Origin: Coptodactyla brooksi
Taxonomy: Eukaryota > Arthropoda > Insecta > Coleoptera > Scarabaeidae
DNA: 23,410 nt
Reading direction: 5' to 3'
NCBI GenBank assembly: GCA_033557675.1
Contig: JAWQRM010000382.1
Coordinates: forward strand, 1-23,410
Each line of letters opens with the position of its first letter. Position 1 is the first letter of the stretch. The notes beneath the pieces are model-generated. The model saw only the letters and a list, made by a program, of their open reading frames with translations. It did no database searches and was not told where the DNA came from. A program made the translations under genes and the position numbers. Shown here one piece after another: positions 10,501 to 18,679 of the stretch.

Positions 10501-13500
10501 ACATAGAGTTGCAGCAACGCGGTGTTGAGTTCACGCAACTTTTTGGGAAATATGGACATTTGAGGTCAGCACTGTTAGAAAGAATGCCTCCAATGGAGGT
10601 TGTTCGACATGAAACAGATGCTCATGTCAATGGAGAAGTTGGGTTGCTTGAAACGAAGGTTGATGATAGTCCGACGCATATTACTAGTGATTCGGTATGT
10701 ATAAACATTAGTTTTTGGTAACTATTTTAGCTTTTTAGAATGATTTAGTAACAAGTGAAGTTAGTTTAGTAACATGATTTAGTAACAATTATTAGAAATA
10801 AACGATCCCAAGCCTTGGTATTAGATTACAATACAAGACTTAGATCAGTTTAAAATATAATTATTATAATTTAATTATTATTATGTGAAATGAGGTGATC
10901 TATCACTGCCTGCTTCCATGACCCAAGATAGTGAAGTGGCAAATCCTTTTATGATCTGACACGTGGTGGCTTGAGAGCATCAAGGGTCGGTTTTTGTTCT
11001 GCTTTCTTTTTTTATAAAGTTAATATATTCAACAAATGGTGTGAATATAAAAGGAATAATATTTTGAACAAGTGAAACAATTGTTTAACAACTGCTGGAC
11101 TCAAACCATCGTGTGCTAGGTTGTGAAGAGAGTGCTTTTTCACTTTACTACTGTGGATCATGGAAGCAAATGGTAAGAGATTCCCTTAGCTAATTAAACT
11201 AATATCTGGGGTCATTTGTTCATAATAATAATAGCGATAGGATCATTGTTCACCAAGAGATCCTTCAACCTTCTGATTAAAAAGTGAGAATATTTTTTTT
11301 ATATGAATTACTTGCTTTAGACGAATGTTTCATCCAGATAATTGATTATTTTTTATTGAAACAAAACAAATTGATCTCCGAGCAGAAATCGAATTTCTGT
11401 TTACATGACAGGTGCTTCCGTGGTATGCAAGGCTCTCTCTCTCTCTCTTCCACTCTTCAGAAAATCATCCCCCTGTTTCTCTCATTAAAAAAAAACGACG
11501 GTGGTTTTTATAGATGGTATTGGACTTGGGCATGGAATTTTAATATTATATGGGAATCGTGGAATTGCCAGAAAACATTAGCTTTTGAAGTTTATTTTTA
11601 AATGTGAATTATTTGTTCACCAACAATCCCTTTATTTTATTTCTATTGCTGTTTTTCATTTTAATTTTTAAAATGGTGTTATAGTTTAGCTATATCCACA
11701 GAATAAAGATACATAATTCCCGATACATAAACCATAGACCATTGCATGGTTGACAATCTGAGCTATGCAAGGTTTTTTTCCACTCTTCAAAGAATCATCC
11801 TCTTGTTCCTCCCATTCAAAAAACCAAACAACTGCACCCCACTGGTAGTTTCGCTACCAGTGGGTAGTTTCGCTAAATTAGTATATAGCTTCACATTTCT
11901 TTATAAGGTATTAATATTCTTTTAGTTAGTACAAACAAAAAATCATTTCTGAATCTCCTCAACATGCTCTTTCAAATGGTGTATGCCTTTCCGCTTAACC
12001 ACATTAAGTTGAAAGTAGAAGATGTACATCGTACCTGACTTTCCCTTACCTTGCCCCTGCTTTAAATATAAAAAAAAATTGTAAAAAAAATTCTATTCGT
12101 ACCTGTCATCTTTTTCCAAAAATGTGTAATAACGCCGAAACAGTACGATTTATAACTGATGTATAGGAAAGAATGATGAGGAAAGTGCCCCTCAAGTTTT
12201 ATAAGGACTTCAAAAATATCATAATATATAGGTGTTCCATTTGAAAATTATAGTTTTTAGAATAAACTGAACATCCTGTATATTCGAAAACTGTTTCAAA
12301 TTGTGAAGAGTTCGATATCATGCAACCTTTATTTGAAAAAAAATTTTTTTAAAGGGAGCAATACCTGAGATTAAGAACGAAATACCCTCTTGCCTCATAG
12401 GATTGTATTTTTATTAATTATGCTTATATATTATAATTTATTATTATATTATAATTATTATAATCACAATTTTATGTAGATTACAAACATATATTTTGTA
12501 ACAAAAAATTGTAAAAAAATCAATAAATCTCTAGGTTAAGTACCTTAACCATATACACAATTTTTACGAAATCCTTATTGTGACCAAATTGTATAATAAT
12601 TAGCTTGTATATAAAGTATTGTTTTACTCAGTCTAACGTGGCAATCTAAAAACAGCTTACAGATGGACGGACAGACCAACCACTAAAAATAGCATAGATA
12701 GGTTACAAAAAGCTTAATTCATCAAGATCCATCAAAATGTTGACATCGATTTTTTTTGCGAATGCAATACTTTTTCTTAAGAGAAAGTAAAAACGTTCTT
12801 TGTAAGGTATGTGTGCATAGTCTGTAGTTATTGATAATGATAGGAAATGGAAAACAAATCAAGATAAGAGACAGAAATAATAGAGAAAAAGGATTATCAA
12901 GGATGGAAACATAAAATATAAGAATAATGGAGATTGCAGATAAGGTCGAGGAAGTTGTGAGGGAAATAATGGAAGGTTATGCAGGGGGGAGCTTGTGAAA
13001 GGCTGTATGAAAGCTTATGAAGGATATCCTACATAATAGTGAGGAAAAATAGCACATATCTGATTCAAAAAAGGCAGTGATGAGATTTATGAGAAATTGG
13101 AAAATATATGTGGAAGAAACACTTAATAGAAAGAAAGCATATTGGAGAAACATGTTGGCAAAATAAAAGATATATGAGAGTATCTATGAAACTGGCATCA
13201 GAATCCACATCTTACAAGGTTAGGTTAGGTTTGAAACGTGAGTGGGCTTATGCAGCCCTCCACTGCAACCATAGGTCTATTGTGGCTCACACCTAGATTA
13301 TGATTCACCTTCCAATCCTGCTCTCTGTAGAGAACAGAATATAACCGAAGGTGATACCTTACCAAGGTCAGCTAGGCTCAGGTGGATATACCCGAAGACC
13401 TGGAACCTTATTCTTCCCAGTGCTGGGCAGGCAGATAGTAACATGCTCTGTACTTTACTGCAGATAGTCGATTTTCTGGTCTATCGTTCGGTATATAAAC

Positions 13501-16500
13501 AACATTAATGTTGTGTTTAGGAAAGTTAATCCCCCTAACTAATTTGAGGCTGGCTTCAGGCTATGGTTTGAGTTGGTAGCAGCCCCATCCAACCAGGCCA
13601 TTCCAGTCTCATTGGCGACGGTTCCCTGGCGCCATCCAGGCCGATACATACAGCTCTGGATGCACACCTGTGGTCCGTCGTCGCTTAATTCGTTCACGGC
13701 GACCATAATGGCCCCCTGGAGTCCTTACAGACGTCTCACTTACCTGTGAGGAAGCATTAGTTGGCGCAGGACTGACCCCAGTCTCCAACAGTAGGTCATT
13801 TTTCGTGCTGGCAGAAGGTTGTTTCCCTTCCGCCGAGCTCCTTTTTCCGCTCCTCAGCTCCATGTTATCCCAGGGGCTGGGGCGACCCGACAGTGGACCC
13901 CCCTACAGCCAGCACCTGATTCCGACGTAAATACTTGCATTCGAAACCTTTGCATACGCCCTGTACACGACCGGGATGCTGACGTCACCAAGCCGAACAG
14001 GTGGTCTGTCGGTAGTTTTTTTCCCCGCTGGCCGGTTTCAAGATGGAAAACAAGGCCACGGAAAGAAATAATTTTAACTTTCGTTAAAAACCCAAACCCG
14101 TGGACTAATTTACGTTGTACAAGAGTATAATTCGACACTACCCGCCAAATTACGCTCCTGTGGCACATTAAATGTGCAGGTAAGACCCAACCAGTAATCA
14201 CTGCGATGCCCCAATCACAGAATAAAAACCGGAGTGACACGAGACACGTCTGTATCGAACAGGTCTTTGAGCACAACTCATCTTACAAGGGAATAGGCAC
14301 AAATTGTATCATTTATTGAAATTCTTCTATAGTTCGATATGTCCTGCATTATTATATCCAAATGCCAACTTGATAACTTGATATCAAAGATGTAACAAAA
14401 CTTCAATTGTTCTAGTAATTTTTGACATGGCCAAAACCACCACAAAGTTTCTTGACAAAATATCAGAAAAGAATATAGGATTTATTTCTAAATATGTCGT
14501 AGTAGGGGCTACTACTGCTACATATTGAAGAATGTTCTACATTTAGTACTTAATTTTATTATTACAATTTTTAAATGATTTAATTCTTGTTTTGGTACTA
14601 GTTCAAGCATTTTGTAAACAAAAAAAATGTATATGCAAGCTTTTCTCTTTCTTTTAGAATGCGTTGTTGGATCTGCTAGGGTCCGATATGTCTGATATGG
14701 ATATAATAAAACCGAGTAGTACAACAATTCCGACACAGCCAGTTTCGAACAGTAACAACCAGGACTTACTGGATCTGTTAGGCGATTTGGACATGTCGTC
14801 GTCTATGCCGCCCACGGATACTGGATTAACCTTAATATCAGAAAATAACAATCCCACTATTCCTATTACAAATTCTAATTTCTTAATGGGGGATTTCTTT
14901 AATACTAATATAACAAATGGTAAGCGTGTGATGAAGTTTTGCATGATGAACTTAATTGATCGATTATTGTTGTTTATTATAGAAAAAGATGTGCCTACGA
15001 TAACAGCTTACGAGAAGAACGGACTAAAGATTCTATTTTCGTTAGAGAAACTTCCAGATTCTAATGATACTTTATCAATCAATGTTTCTGCAACTAATTC
15101 TACATTATCCAACATGACTGATTTCCTATTCCAGGCAGCTGTCCCACGAGTAAGTAGTTTTGTTTGTAAAGGTGTTTCATTATTTTTCCAATTTTTATTG
15201 ATATTTTCATTAAAATATAGAGTAAACACCTTTAGGTTCAGTGTGGAATATGACATTAGGCAAGCGTTCACCGCATCTTGTTCGGTGTGATGTCTTGACG
15301 AAATTTTGATTGGCATTTTCGCATAAATGGGGTTCTGTTGCGGCAGTGACATGTCACTTATGTTATCTCTCAAATCTTCAACTATTTGCCTGAGAACTTA
15401 GCTGTAATAACGCCATTCTTTCACGTGCTGTATGGCAGATTGCACTATCTTATTGAAAGTACGTGTCTTCCACATTCATTCTATCAAGTTTGGGCCACAA
15501 AAATTTAGGCAATTTGTCACAACATTGTACACAATTGCTCCGCCTGTCCAAAATCAGCATCAAGCAGTTAGTTGTGGCGGATACATTGGTTCCTTGAATA
15601 TTGCATATGAATTTGCAACATCTCAAGTGCAGCAGTTTTGCTTATTTACCTAGCCAATGCACCTAATTTTTGAAGCCAATTTACTTGGCTTTAAATTTAC
15701 TTTACTTTAAATCCGTCTTAACTTGCTGTTTCTGTAATACCCACTTGATTAATTCTGCAGAGTGCGCCTGGAAATGTCAAATTTTTAGCTATTTCAGCTA
15801 TATTTTTGGCATACCGACAGGACAACGATGTGTAGCACTCTCTATGTCTCTTACCAAACTGGCTTCTTCAAATTTTTTAATTAAATTGCCGATTGTCTTG
15901 TCACTTGATCCATTGCTTTTCCATTCTGGTCACTTTCTTCTTTTTGTTTATTTTAATAATTGGAATATGTACTATAGCTGTCATATTGCGAGTACTATAT
16001 GTCACATAGAATGAAAATGGCTTTAAATTTAAATCTAGACCCCTTGATGAGACCTTTTATTTGTTTAAACAATATGTCTGCAAAATGTTTGATCATAAAA
16101 AGTTATATACTTTCATATAAATACGACAAAAACTGATATCTACAATTCCGTCACATGCCATTGTGAGAAAGTTGTATAGAGAACCTTTAAACTTCTTTTA
16201 GAATTAAATTAAAAATTATCTCCAAAAAAAAGGAGCGATTTTTTGATGAAGAGAACCACAACGAAGGTGTTGTTGTGGATACTACGTTAATCTCAGCTAA
16301 ACAGATGACAATGTTAATCAAATTAATACATTTGCAACACATACACGTACACCTTTGCTTTTCTGGATAAACTACTTTGAGAGCAGTGTAACTCATTAAC
16401 AGAATTTAAAAAAATCTAAACTGAACATTTACTATCTATTACCACTTATTGCTACCTATTACTATCTATTCTAACATACCATCCTTTCTTCTCTTGGAGT

Positions 16501-17251
16501 CGAAACACATTTGCAATAATTTAGCAGACCTACTGTTTTTATTCAATTTGGGAACAAAATTAATCTTCAGAATCAAAGAAACCTGGGCTGGAAGCCAGTT
16601 GGGTGGGAAACAAATTGAGATATTGCTAAACTTAAGAAACCACAAGCAGTGATGTTGTATACAGAAAGAATAGATCAACGATATATTCATAACCACAAGC
16701 ACAAACCCTGGTGGCAAAAGATATCAAGTACACTTACACCTAATCTGTACATTTAACATCTTTTCTGCGTCCCGACATAGCAGTCATAGTGCCCATACCA
16801 ACGATACTATACAATGCAATCCCCAAAATATAAAATCTCCACACCTAAATTGTCACAAAACATCACCGCTTACACAAAGTATCATCATTGAAGAGGATAC
16901 AAGGGATAGAGAAAGGTAGAGGACACCTAATGCACTATGGCGTTTTAATATTCTGAAAAGTGTGTGCAAGAAGATTTTGTATTTTATTTCCTTTTATAGA
17001 CATTCCAAATACAGATGCTATCACCATCAGGGACTGTGATAGTACCAAATGGGGAGATTACGCAAATCTTGAGAGTTGTGAATCCAAATAAGGTAAAGAA
17101 CTGATAATGTGTTGTGTGCAATTAGTTTCGACATGTTTTTCTGATTTAGAATGCCTTGAAAATGAGGATACGAATTTCATACACGTTTGGAGGCATGGCT
17201 GTACAAGAGCAGGCGGAGGTGAACAATTTTCCCAATGCCATCTGGGATTGA
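1539..17251 (+). CDS. AP-1gamma: AP-1 complex subunit gamma (gamma-adaptin), complete, 15 coding exons
   Basis: This is the large gamma subunit of the AP-1 heterotetramer, which links clathrin to cargo at the trans-Golgi network and endosomes. The coding exons are 1539-1558, 1623-1684, 6782-6923, 7367-7555, 7612-7850, 7913-7989, 8564-8659, 8715-8894, 8966-9331, 10055-10398, 10460-10694, 14658-14919, 14983-15149, 17000-17092 and 17150-17251. They total 2574 nt, which is 857 codons plus stop, and all phases agree. The trunk covers about residues 30-600 and includes [34 protein letters not shown] and GYSPEHDVSGVSDPFLQ. The hinge covers about 600-737 and has LLDLL at 653-657 and 687-691. The ear covers about 738-857 and ends NNFPNAIWD. 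An in-frame TAA at 1494-1496 precedes the ATG, whose context is CAACATGA. The length is close to the vertebrate protein (about 820 residues) plus a 29-residue leader. Family assignment is very secure. Exon edges are by hand but consistent in frame and splice sites. Confidence 0.96.
1623..1684 (+). CDS. AP-1gamma: AP-1gamma coding exon 2 (N-terminal leader)
   Basis: Follows a tttgcag acceptor and ends at an AGAG|gttagt donor. It encodes residues 7-28, beginning FNPAFNITAIKQVLTEAVER. Joined to the exon at 6782 it gives ...EAVERVRMPTPMRL, keeping the frame through a phase-1 junction. As I recall, other insect gamma-adaptins also carry a short EAVERVR-like leader ahead of MPTPMRL. The amphipathic look (KQVLTEAVERV) fits a short helix. 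Confidence 0.85.
1768..1803. repeat. AATG-type simple repeat
   Basis: Interrupted run of ATGA/AATG units just before the minisatellite in intron 2. Confidence 0.6.
1829..2048. repeat. Minisatellite, 11 units of exactly 20 bp
   Basis: Units start at 1829, 1849, 1869 and so on to 2029 with no insertion or deletion. The consensus is GAAACGTCAATTTGACAGTT. Individual units differ at one to several positions, and the outer left units are the most diverged. GAGTATATTATACT flanks the array on both sides (1808-1821 and 2050-2063). It lies in intron 2 of AP-1gamma. Confidence 0.92.
2133..3060. mobile_element. Candidate element bounded by ~29-bp inverted repeats, with hammerhead-like motif
   Basis: The left segment 2133-2161 (AATGCTAACTGGGTTTTCC...) reappears inverted at 3032-3060 (AATGATAATTGGGTTTTCCC... 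on the other strand), with roughly 80% or more of positions matching. Just inside the left end is a 6-bp stem (GTCTTC 2186-2191 / GAAGAC 2199-2204) followed at once by GAAAC (2205-2209). This arrangement recalls hammerhead motifs of Penelope-like elements. No coding capacity was recognised. Class assignment is tentative. Confidence 0.45.
2234..3029. repeat. Direct duplication, copy 1 (~796 bp)
   Basis: Starts ACTATAAATATATTAAAAAA and ends GCATAGAGTTGT. It matches 3091-3880 along its whole length at high identity, with scattered substitutions and indels. For example, copy 1 has an extra TTTGTAAAGGATC-like stretch near 2430. Non-coding, in intron 2. Confidence 0.9.
3091..3880. repeat. Direct duplication, copy 2 (~790 bp)
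   Basis: Second copy, 61 bp after the first ends and in the same orientation. It contains a TATATCCGCACTATATTATA expansion near 3673 that is absent from copy 1. The inverted GGGTTTTCC ends seen around copy 1 are not present around this copy. Confidence 0.9.
4086..5156 (-). pseudogene. pogo/Tigger-like DNA transposase relic
   Basis: Degenerate DDE transposase of the pogo/Tigger group, read on the - strand in several frames. From its N-terminus (high coordinates) one sees a helix-turn-helix-like part with HSIISTILKNKVRVKEAV, then TGFKAIITRRRKVLIHKMKK and SLLIIQVKARSVVEALKTHE. Next come GEAASADAEPAEKFVDKLYG, NVDETGL (first catalytic Asp), and an 83-residue open stretch 4357-4608 with PGFKAFKERNTLLLGENAAG and FKLKPLLVYHSENPR. 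The second Asp survives in LLFDN. The last block, 4086-4298, has DLHPDVKVMYLPKNTTAVLQ and PMGQG, where the family has PMDQG, so the third catalytic residue is lost. Several frameshifts and stops make it inactive. It lies antisense inside intron 2. Confidence 0.9.
5357..5377. repeat. Short perfect hairpin
   Basis: TATCTCTC and GAGAGATA flank a 5-nt TTATA loop. It lies downstream of the transposase relic in + orientation. The rest of 5160-6780 (end of intron 2) is AT-rich, with one further imperfect inverted repeat around TAGGAATACACA (5616-5650) and nothing coding recognised. Confidence 0.4.
6782..6923 (+). CDS. AP-1gamma: AP-1gamma coding exon 3
   Basis: Acceptor cttccag, donor AG|gtaaat. 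Encodes residues 28-75, containing [20 protein letters not shown] and RSTFREEDSVWR. The ATG at 6787 matches the start of vertebrate gamma-adaptin (MPAPIRL), so a transcript starting locally could also give a functional protein. This is the N-terminal helix of the trunk. Confidence 0.97.
7367..7555 (+). CDS. AP-1gamma: AP-1gamma coding exon 4
   Basis: Acceptor cttacag, donor AA|gtaatt. Encodes residues 75-138, including [40 protein letters not shown] and LLITNCLK. This is near-identical to the family in the first trunk repeats. Confidence 0.97.
7612..7850 (+). CDS. AP-1gamma: AP-1gamma coding exon 5
   Basis: Acceptor tttattag, donor CATG|gtaaac. Encodes residues 138-218: NDLNSTTQFAVGLALCTLGA, then MARDLAGEVERLM, RKKAALCA-like YVKKKAALCAYRI and VPELMEIFLPATRSLLSEKN. 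Solenoid trunk sequence. The preceding intron is 56 bp. Confidence 0.97.
7913..7989 (+). CDS. AP-1gamma: AP-1gamma coding exon 6
   Basis: Acceptor tttccag, donor AAAAAG|gtgtgt, ending in phase 0. Encodes residues 218-243, GVLITGVTLIIEMCQNSPDT followed by LEHFKK. The following 574-bp intron is where some insects may place an alternative exon. I saw no convincing one here. Confidence 0.95.
8564..8659 (+). CDS. AP-1gamma: AP-1gamma coding exon 7, likely GC donor
   Basis: Acceptor ttttttcag. Encodes residues 244-275, IVPNLVRILKNLILAGYSPE then HDVSGVSDPFLQ. The conserved ending FLQ|VKIL puts the donor at CAG|gcaatt (GC at 8660-8661). The nearest GT, at 8672, would add four residues (AIQT) in frame and leave a 43-bp intron. 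Confidence 0.93.
8715..8894 (+). CDS. AP-1gamma: AP-1gamma coding exon 8
   Basis: Acceptor attatag, donor AGG|gtacga, phase 0 at both ends. Encodes residues 276-335: [40 protein letters not shown], then ILYETVLSIMDIKSEGGLR. Very highly conserved trunk segment. Confidence 0.97.
8966..9331 (+). CDS. AP-1gamma: AP-1gamma coding exon 9 (largest)
   Basis: Acceptor ttaaag, donor GCT|gtaagt, phase 0. Encodes residues 336-457, including VLAVNILGRFLLNNDKNIRY, AVQRHRSTILECLKDPDVSI, RRRAMELSFALVNSQNIRTM and FKAQCSSNIVHAAERFAP. Middle of the solenoid. Confidence 0.97.
9430..10040. repeat. Dispersed repeat in intron 9, interrupted by a MITE
   Basis: Segments of intron 9 match intron 11. AAGTGTAATAATGC...ACAAGGACTTCAAAAATAT (about 9437-9522) resembles 12122-12219. 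TATAGAGTGTTGCATT (about 9826-9841) resembles TATATAGGTGTTCCATT near 12224. AGAGAAAGTAAAAA (about 10011) resembles 12780. The two copies look like an older non-coding element about 600-700 bp long. Confidence 0.6.
9540..9816. mobile_element. MITE with ~27-bp terminal inverted repeats
   Basis: The left end CGATATGCGACTAGCCCCTT (9540 on, continuing AGGGAA) is repeated inverted at the right end, which on the other strand reads CGATATGTGACTAGCCCCTT then AGGGAA. Weaker inverted similarity continues outward to about 9527 and 9830. The body holds no family-like coding. The 68-codon open stretch at 9584-9790 lies wholly inside it. It is a non-autonomous DNA transposon in AP-1gamma intron 9. The class is unknown. 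Confidence 0.88.
10055..10398 (+). CDS. AP-1gamma: AP-1gamma coding exon 10
   Basis: Acceptor ttttag, donor CA|gtaagg. Encodes residues 458-572, including AGNYLRDDVITCTIQLISET, KQPLTQVATWAIGEYGDMLL and LTKLSTRFSNSN. More diverged than neighbouring exons, as is usual for the C-terminal trunk. The donor must fall before the TAA that would otherwise follow CAG. Confidence 0.95.
10460..10694 (+). CDS. AP-1gamma: AP-1gamma coding exon 11 (trunk end, hinge start)
   Basis: Acceptor ttttgtag, donor TCG|gtatgt. Encodes residues 572-650: HKIQQIISSFCSSLHIELQQ, RGVEFTQLFGKYGHLRSALL, ERMPPMEVV, then hydrophilic hinge sequence. A second AG inside the exon (after ATCC) would break the frame with exon 10. 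It is followed by the 3.96-kb intron 11. Confidence 0.95.
11424..11494. repeat. Short direct repeat, copy 1, with (CT)n tract
   Basis: TATGCAAGG, a CT microsatellite (about 11432-11448), then TTCCACTCTTCAGAAAATCA and a T/C-rich tail ending in A8-9. It matches 11764-11823, where the CT tract is replaced by TTTTTTT. Confidence 0.75.
11764..11823. repeat. Short direct repeat, copy 2
   Basis: TATGCAAGGTTTTTTTCCAC, then TCTTCAAAGAATCATCC and a tail like copy 1. It lies 340 bp downstream in the same orientation, within intron 11. Confidence 0.75.
11838..11864. repeat. Perfect 11-bp hairpin
   Basis: CCCACTGGTAG and CTACCAGTGGG flank the 5-nt loop TTTCG. GGTAGTTTCGCTA is also present twice directly (11844-11856 and 11863-11875), so the hairpin arm and loop are partly reduplicated. 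Confidence 0.8.
12108..12810. repeat. Dispersed repeat copy in intron 11 (no MITE)
   Basis: Counterpart of 9430-10040 without the nested MITE. GACTTCAAAAATATCATAAT runs directly into ATATAGGTGTTCCATTTGAA. The stretch is AT-rich and non-coding. The match is patchy and limits are approximate. Confidence 0.55.
13230..14280 (-). mobile_element. GC-richer segment, possible retroelement fragment
   Basis: Base composition rises clearly above the surrounding intron, most of all at 13560-14240. On the - strand an ATG in good context at 13863 opens 84 codons (13609-13863) starting MELRSGKRSSAEGKQPSAST. This basic, Ser-rich sequence is the sort found at the N-terminus of retroelement Gag proteins. A second open stretch (13854-14276) shows nothing recognisable. 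No reverse transcriptase, long terminal repeat or inverted ends were found, so the assignment is weak. It lies in intron 11, just before the hinge exon. Confidence 0.3.
14658..14919 (+). CDS. AP-1gamma: AP-1gamma coding exon 12 (hinge, clathrin-box-like motifs)
   Basis: Acceptor cttttag, donor AATG|gtaagc. Encodes residues 651-738. Two LLDLLG motifs (653-658 and 687-692) lie in Ser/Thr/Asn/Pro-rich disordered sequence. Hinges of gamma-adaptins bind the clathrin terminal domain through this type of motif. The placement after the trunk matches human gamma-1. Confidence 0.94.
14983..15149 (+). CDS. AP-1gamma: AP-1gamma coding exon 13 (ear start)
   Basis: Acceptor tattatag, donor CGA|gtaagt. Encodes residues 738-793: EKDVPTITAYEKNGLKILFS, then SINVSATNSTLSNMTDFLFQ and AAVPR. 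First strands of the gamma-adaptin ear immunoglobulin-like fold, which recruits accessory proteins. Confidence 0.95.
15150..16999. other. AP-1gamma intron 13, no gene recognised
   Basis: An 1850-bp intron. Open stretches on both strands (for example 15008-15373 - and 15670-16014 +) have no family-like motifs. A short imperfect repeat built on CTATCTATTAC lies at about 16430-16475. Parts of 15290-15960 have an old, transposon-like look on the - strand, but nothing specific enough to name. Confidence 0.4.
17000..17092 (+). CDS. AP-1gamma: AP-1gamma coding exon 14 (ear)
   Basis: Acceptor cttttatag, donor AAG|gtaaag, phase 0. Encodes residues 794-824: TFQIQMLSPSGTVIVPNGEI then TQILRVVNPNK. Corresponds to the human segment TFQLQLLSPSSSIVPAF... 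in the ear. Confidence 0.95.
17150..17251 (+). CDS. AP-1gamma: AP-1gamma coding exon 15 (stop)
   Basis: Acceptor gatttag. Encodes residues 825-857: NALKMRIRISYTFGGMAVQE, then QAEVNNFPNAIWD and a TGA stop at 17249-17251. Human gamma-1 ends ...VNNFPPQSWQ, so the C-terminus is complete and of normal length. Confidence 0.96.
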   Translation, partial: NALKMRIRISYTFGGMAVQEQAEVNNFPNAIWD

Positions 17252-17665
17252 CGAGAAGCAGGATGAAGAGTAAGAAGGAGTAACATAAAGACAACATCAG
17301 TATCCCGTTGTAAAGAATTTCTGGCGCACGGAGATGTATACATACATAATTTTTTCTATTTTTAGATTTAGTTTTTTTTAGTGATATATTGTAAATATAC
17401 ATACGAGGATACTTAATTATTATACGAGGCCTTTTGTAACGTAACTTTATTCTGGATGATTTTTCGTCGCCCGTTTTTCTCCTTCATACAAAGAGTATTT
17501 TTGGGCTCACATTTCTATTTTATTACTTACCGATCATTACTAAGTTTATTTTCACCTCAAAGGGGAACCACCTTTCACTGTAACCACACTATTAATTTAA
17601 TCCTATTTGCTTGTTACGTTTATACGTTTATCATGTTATTTGCGTCCATCGTTAGATTTAATAAA
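17252..17665 (+). other. AP-1gamma: Probable AP-1gamma 3' UTR
   Basis: AT-rich sequence after the stop codon with no further conserved coding. The first AATAAA on this strand after the stop is at 17660-17665, and another is at 17736-17741. The extent is inferred from these signals. Confidence 0.45.
17660..17665 (+). terminator. Candidate polyadenylation signal for AP-1gamma
   Basis: AATAAA about 410 bp past the AP-1gamma stop. A second copy lies at 17736-17741. Either could be used. The surrounding sequence is AT-rich, so a chance match is possible. Confidence 0.4.
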
Positions 17666-17861
17666 TAATGTATATATCTATATATATTAAATTTGACTTT
17701 TATTGACATACATATAGCAATATAATGCATTTATAAATAAACGATTCAAAAGCGTATTTTACAATTATAGAATTTGTACAGGTTTGGATTTAAGAAAGAA
17801 ATGCACCTTGAGTACTTTATACAAACCGTAACTAGAGTGCAAACAGATCGACTATATAAAC

Positions 17862-17911
17862 CAGTGTACTCCAAATCGCGGCCCGCAGGCCGCATGCGGC
17901 CCACCTATTCA
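17862..17911. mobile_element. hAT-like terminus fragment
   Basis: Begins CAGTGTACTCCAAATCGCGG and continues with CCCGCAGGCCGCATGCGGCCC. The CAGNG start followed by an imperfect GGCCGC/GCGGCC palindrome resembles the ends of hAT-superfamily elements. No second end or transposase was found nearby. It is immediately followed by mariner relic sequence. Confidence 0.4.
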
Positions 17912-17967
17912 TTTTTGTTGAGTCTTGCCCTTTCTACTGGTGTTCATTGAGACGGTTTATCAGAGGG

Positions 17968-18678
17968 ATTACTGATGATGTTGGCGTATCGTTTGGCTTA
18001 TGCTAAGCAATTTCTTTTGACATTTTGGGTAGGAGAAGTACAACAGTAAAATTTGTTCTGAAATTGTTGAATGGCAACCAAATGAACACGCTCAGGAGTT
18101 GCTGAGTGAAGTCAACGACAACCCAGAACTGCTTGGTTCATAACTGGTGATAAAACATGGGTGTACAGATACGATGTCGAAACTAACAATCATCCCAATA
18201 GAGACTTCCTGAAAAAACAATAAGAACAAAGATCGTCAAATTCGATCGAATGTTCTACTCACGGTTTTCTTTGATTTCAACAGCATAGTGCACCATGAGT
18301 TCTTACTACCAGGTCATACAGTCAATCAGGAGTACTGTTTGGAAGTTCCACACCATTGCATTGAAGTAATCCAAAGAAAATGCCCAGATTTGTGGCAAAA
18401 CAACTCATGGTAATTGCATCGTGAAAATGTACCTGGTTAAAATCCATTGTTTGTTCATGAATGGCAAAAAACAACAATATGCAAGCCTCAACTTGCATAT
18501 TTGCCGGACTTTGTCCCCCTGCAATTTCTTCCTATTCCCGAAGATGAAAATGTCATGATAGGATAACATTTTGCAAAGATTGAGGGGATAAAGGTATAAT
18601 TGTTGAAAGAGCGAAGTCATATCAAAAATTGCATTCCAAGAGCACTGTGGAGGTTGACAGTGGCACAATTATATCTTA
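17968..18678 (+). pseudogene. mariner transposase relic
   Basis: Broken mariner-family transposase. The order of conserved blocks is ITDDVGVSFGLC, then VKFVLKLLN, then ITGDKTWVYRYDVET with the first catalytic Asp (codon 18149-18151), then IRSNVLLTVFFDFNSIVHHE and FLLPGHTVNQEYCLEV, then PDLWQNNSW. After that the family motif HDNAPAH reads HRENVPG, losing the second Asp. The block SPCNFFLFPKMK has Asn in place of the third Asp. Frameshifts and stops occur throughout, so it is non-functional. It sits between the two genes. Confidence 0.9.
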
Positions 18679-18679
18679 T

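Noticed and set aside
12312..12331. Near-identical word to the Tigger relic around 4365-4385 (ATGCAACCTTTATTTGAA)
   Set aside because: Match does not extend on either side. It could be chance in AT-rich DNA.
13217..13230. Two TTAGG-like units (GGTTAGGTTAGG), the insect telomere motif
   Set aside because: Only two units, surrounded by ordinary sequence. No interstitial telomere array.
14664..15290. 208-codon open frame read as a single protein
   Set aside because: It runs through two introns (14920-14982 and after 15149). The conserved ear sequence requires splicing.
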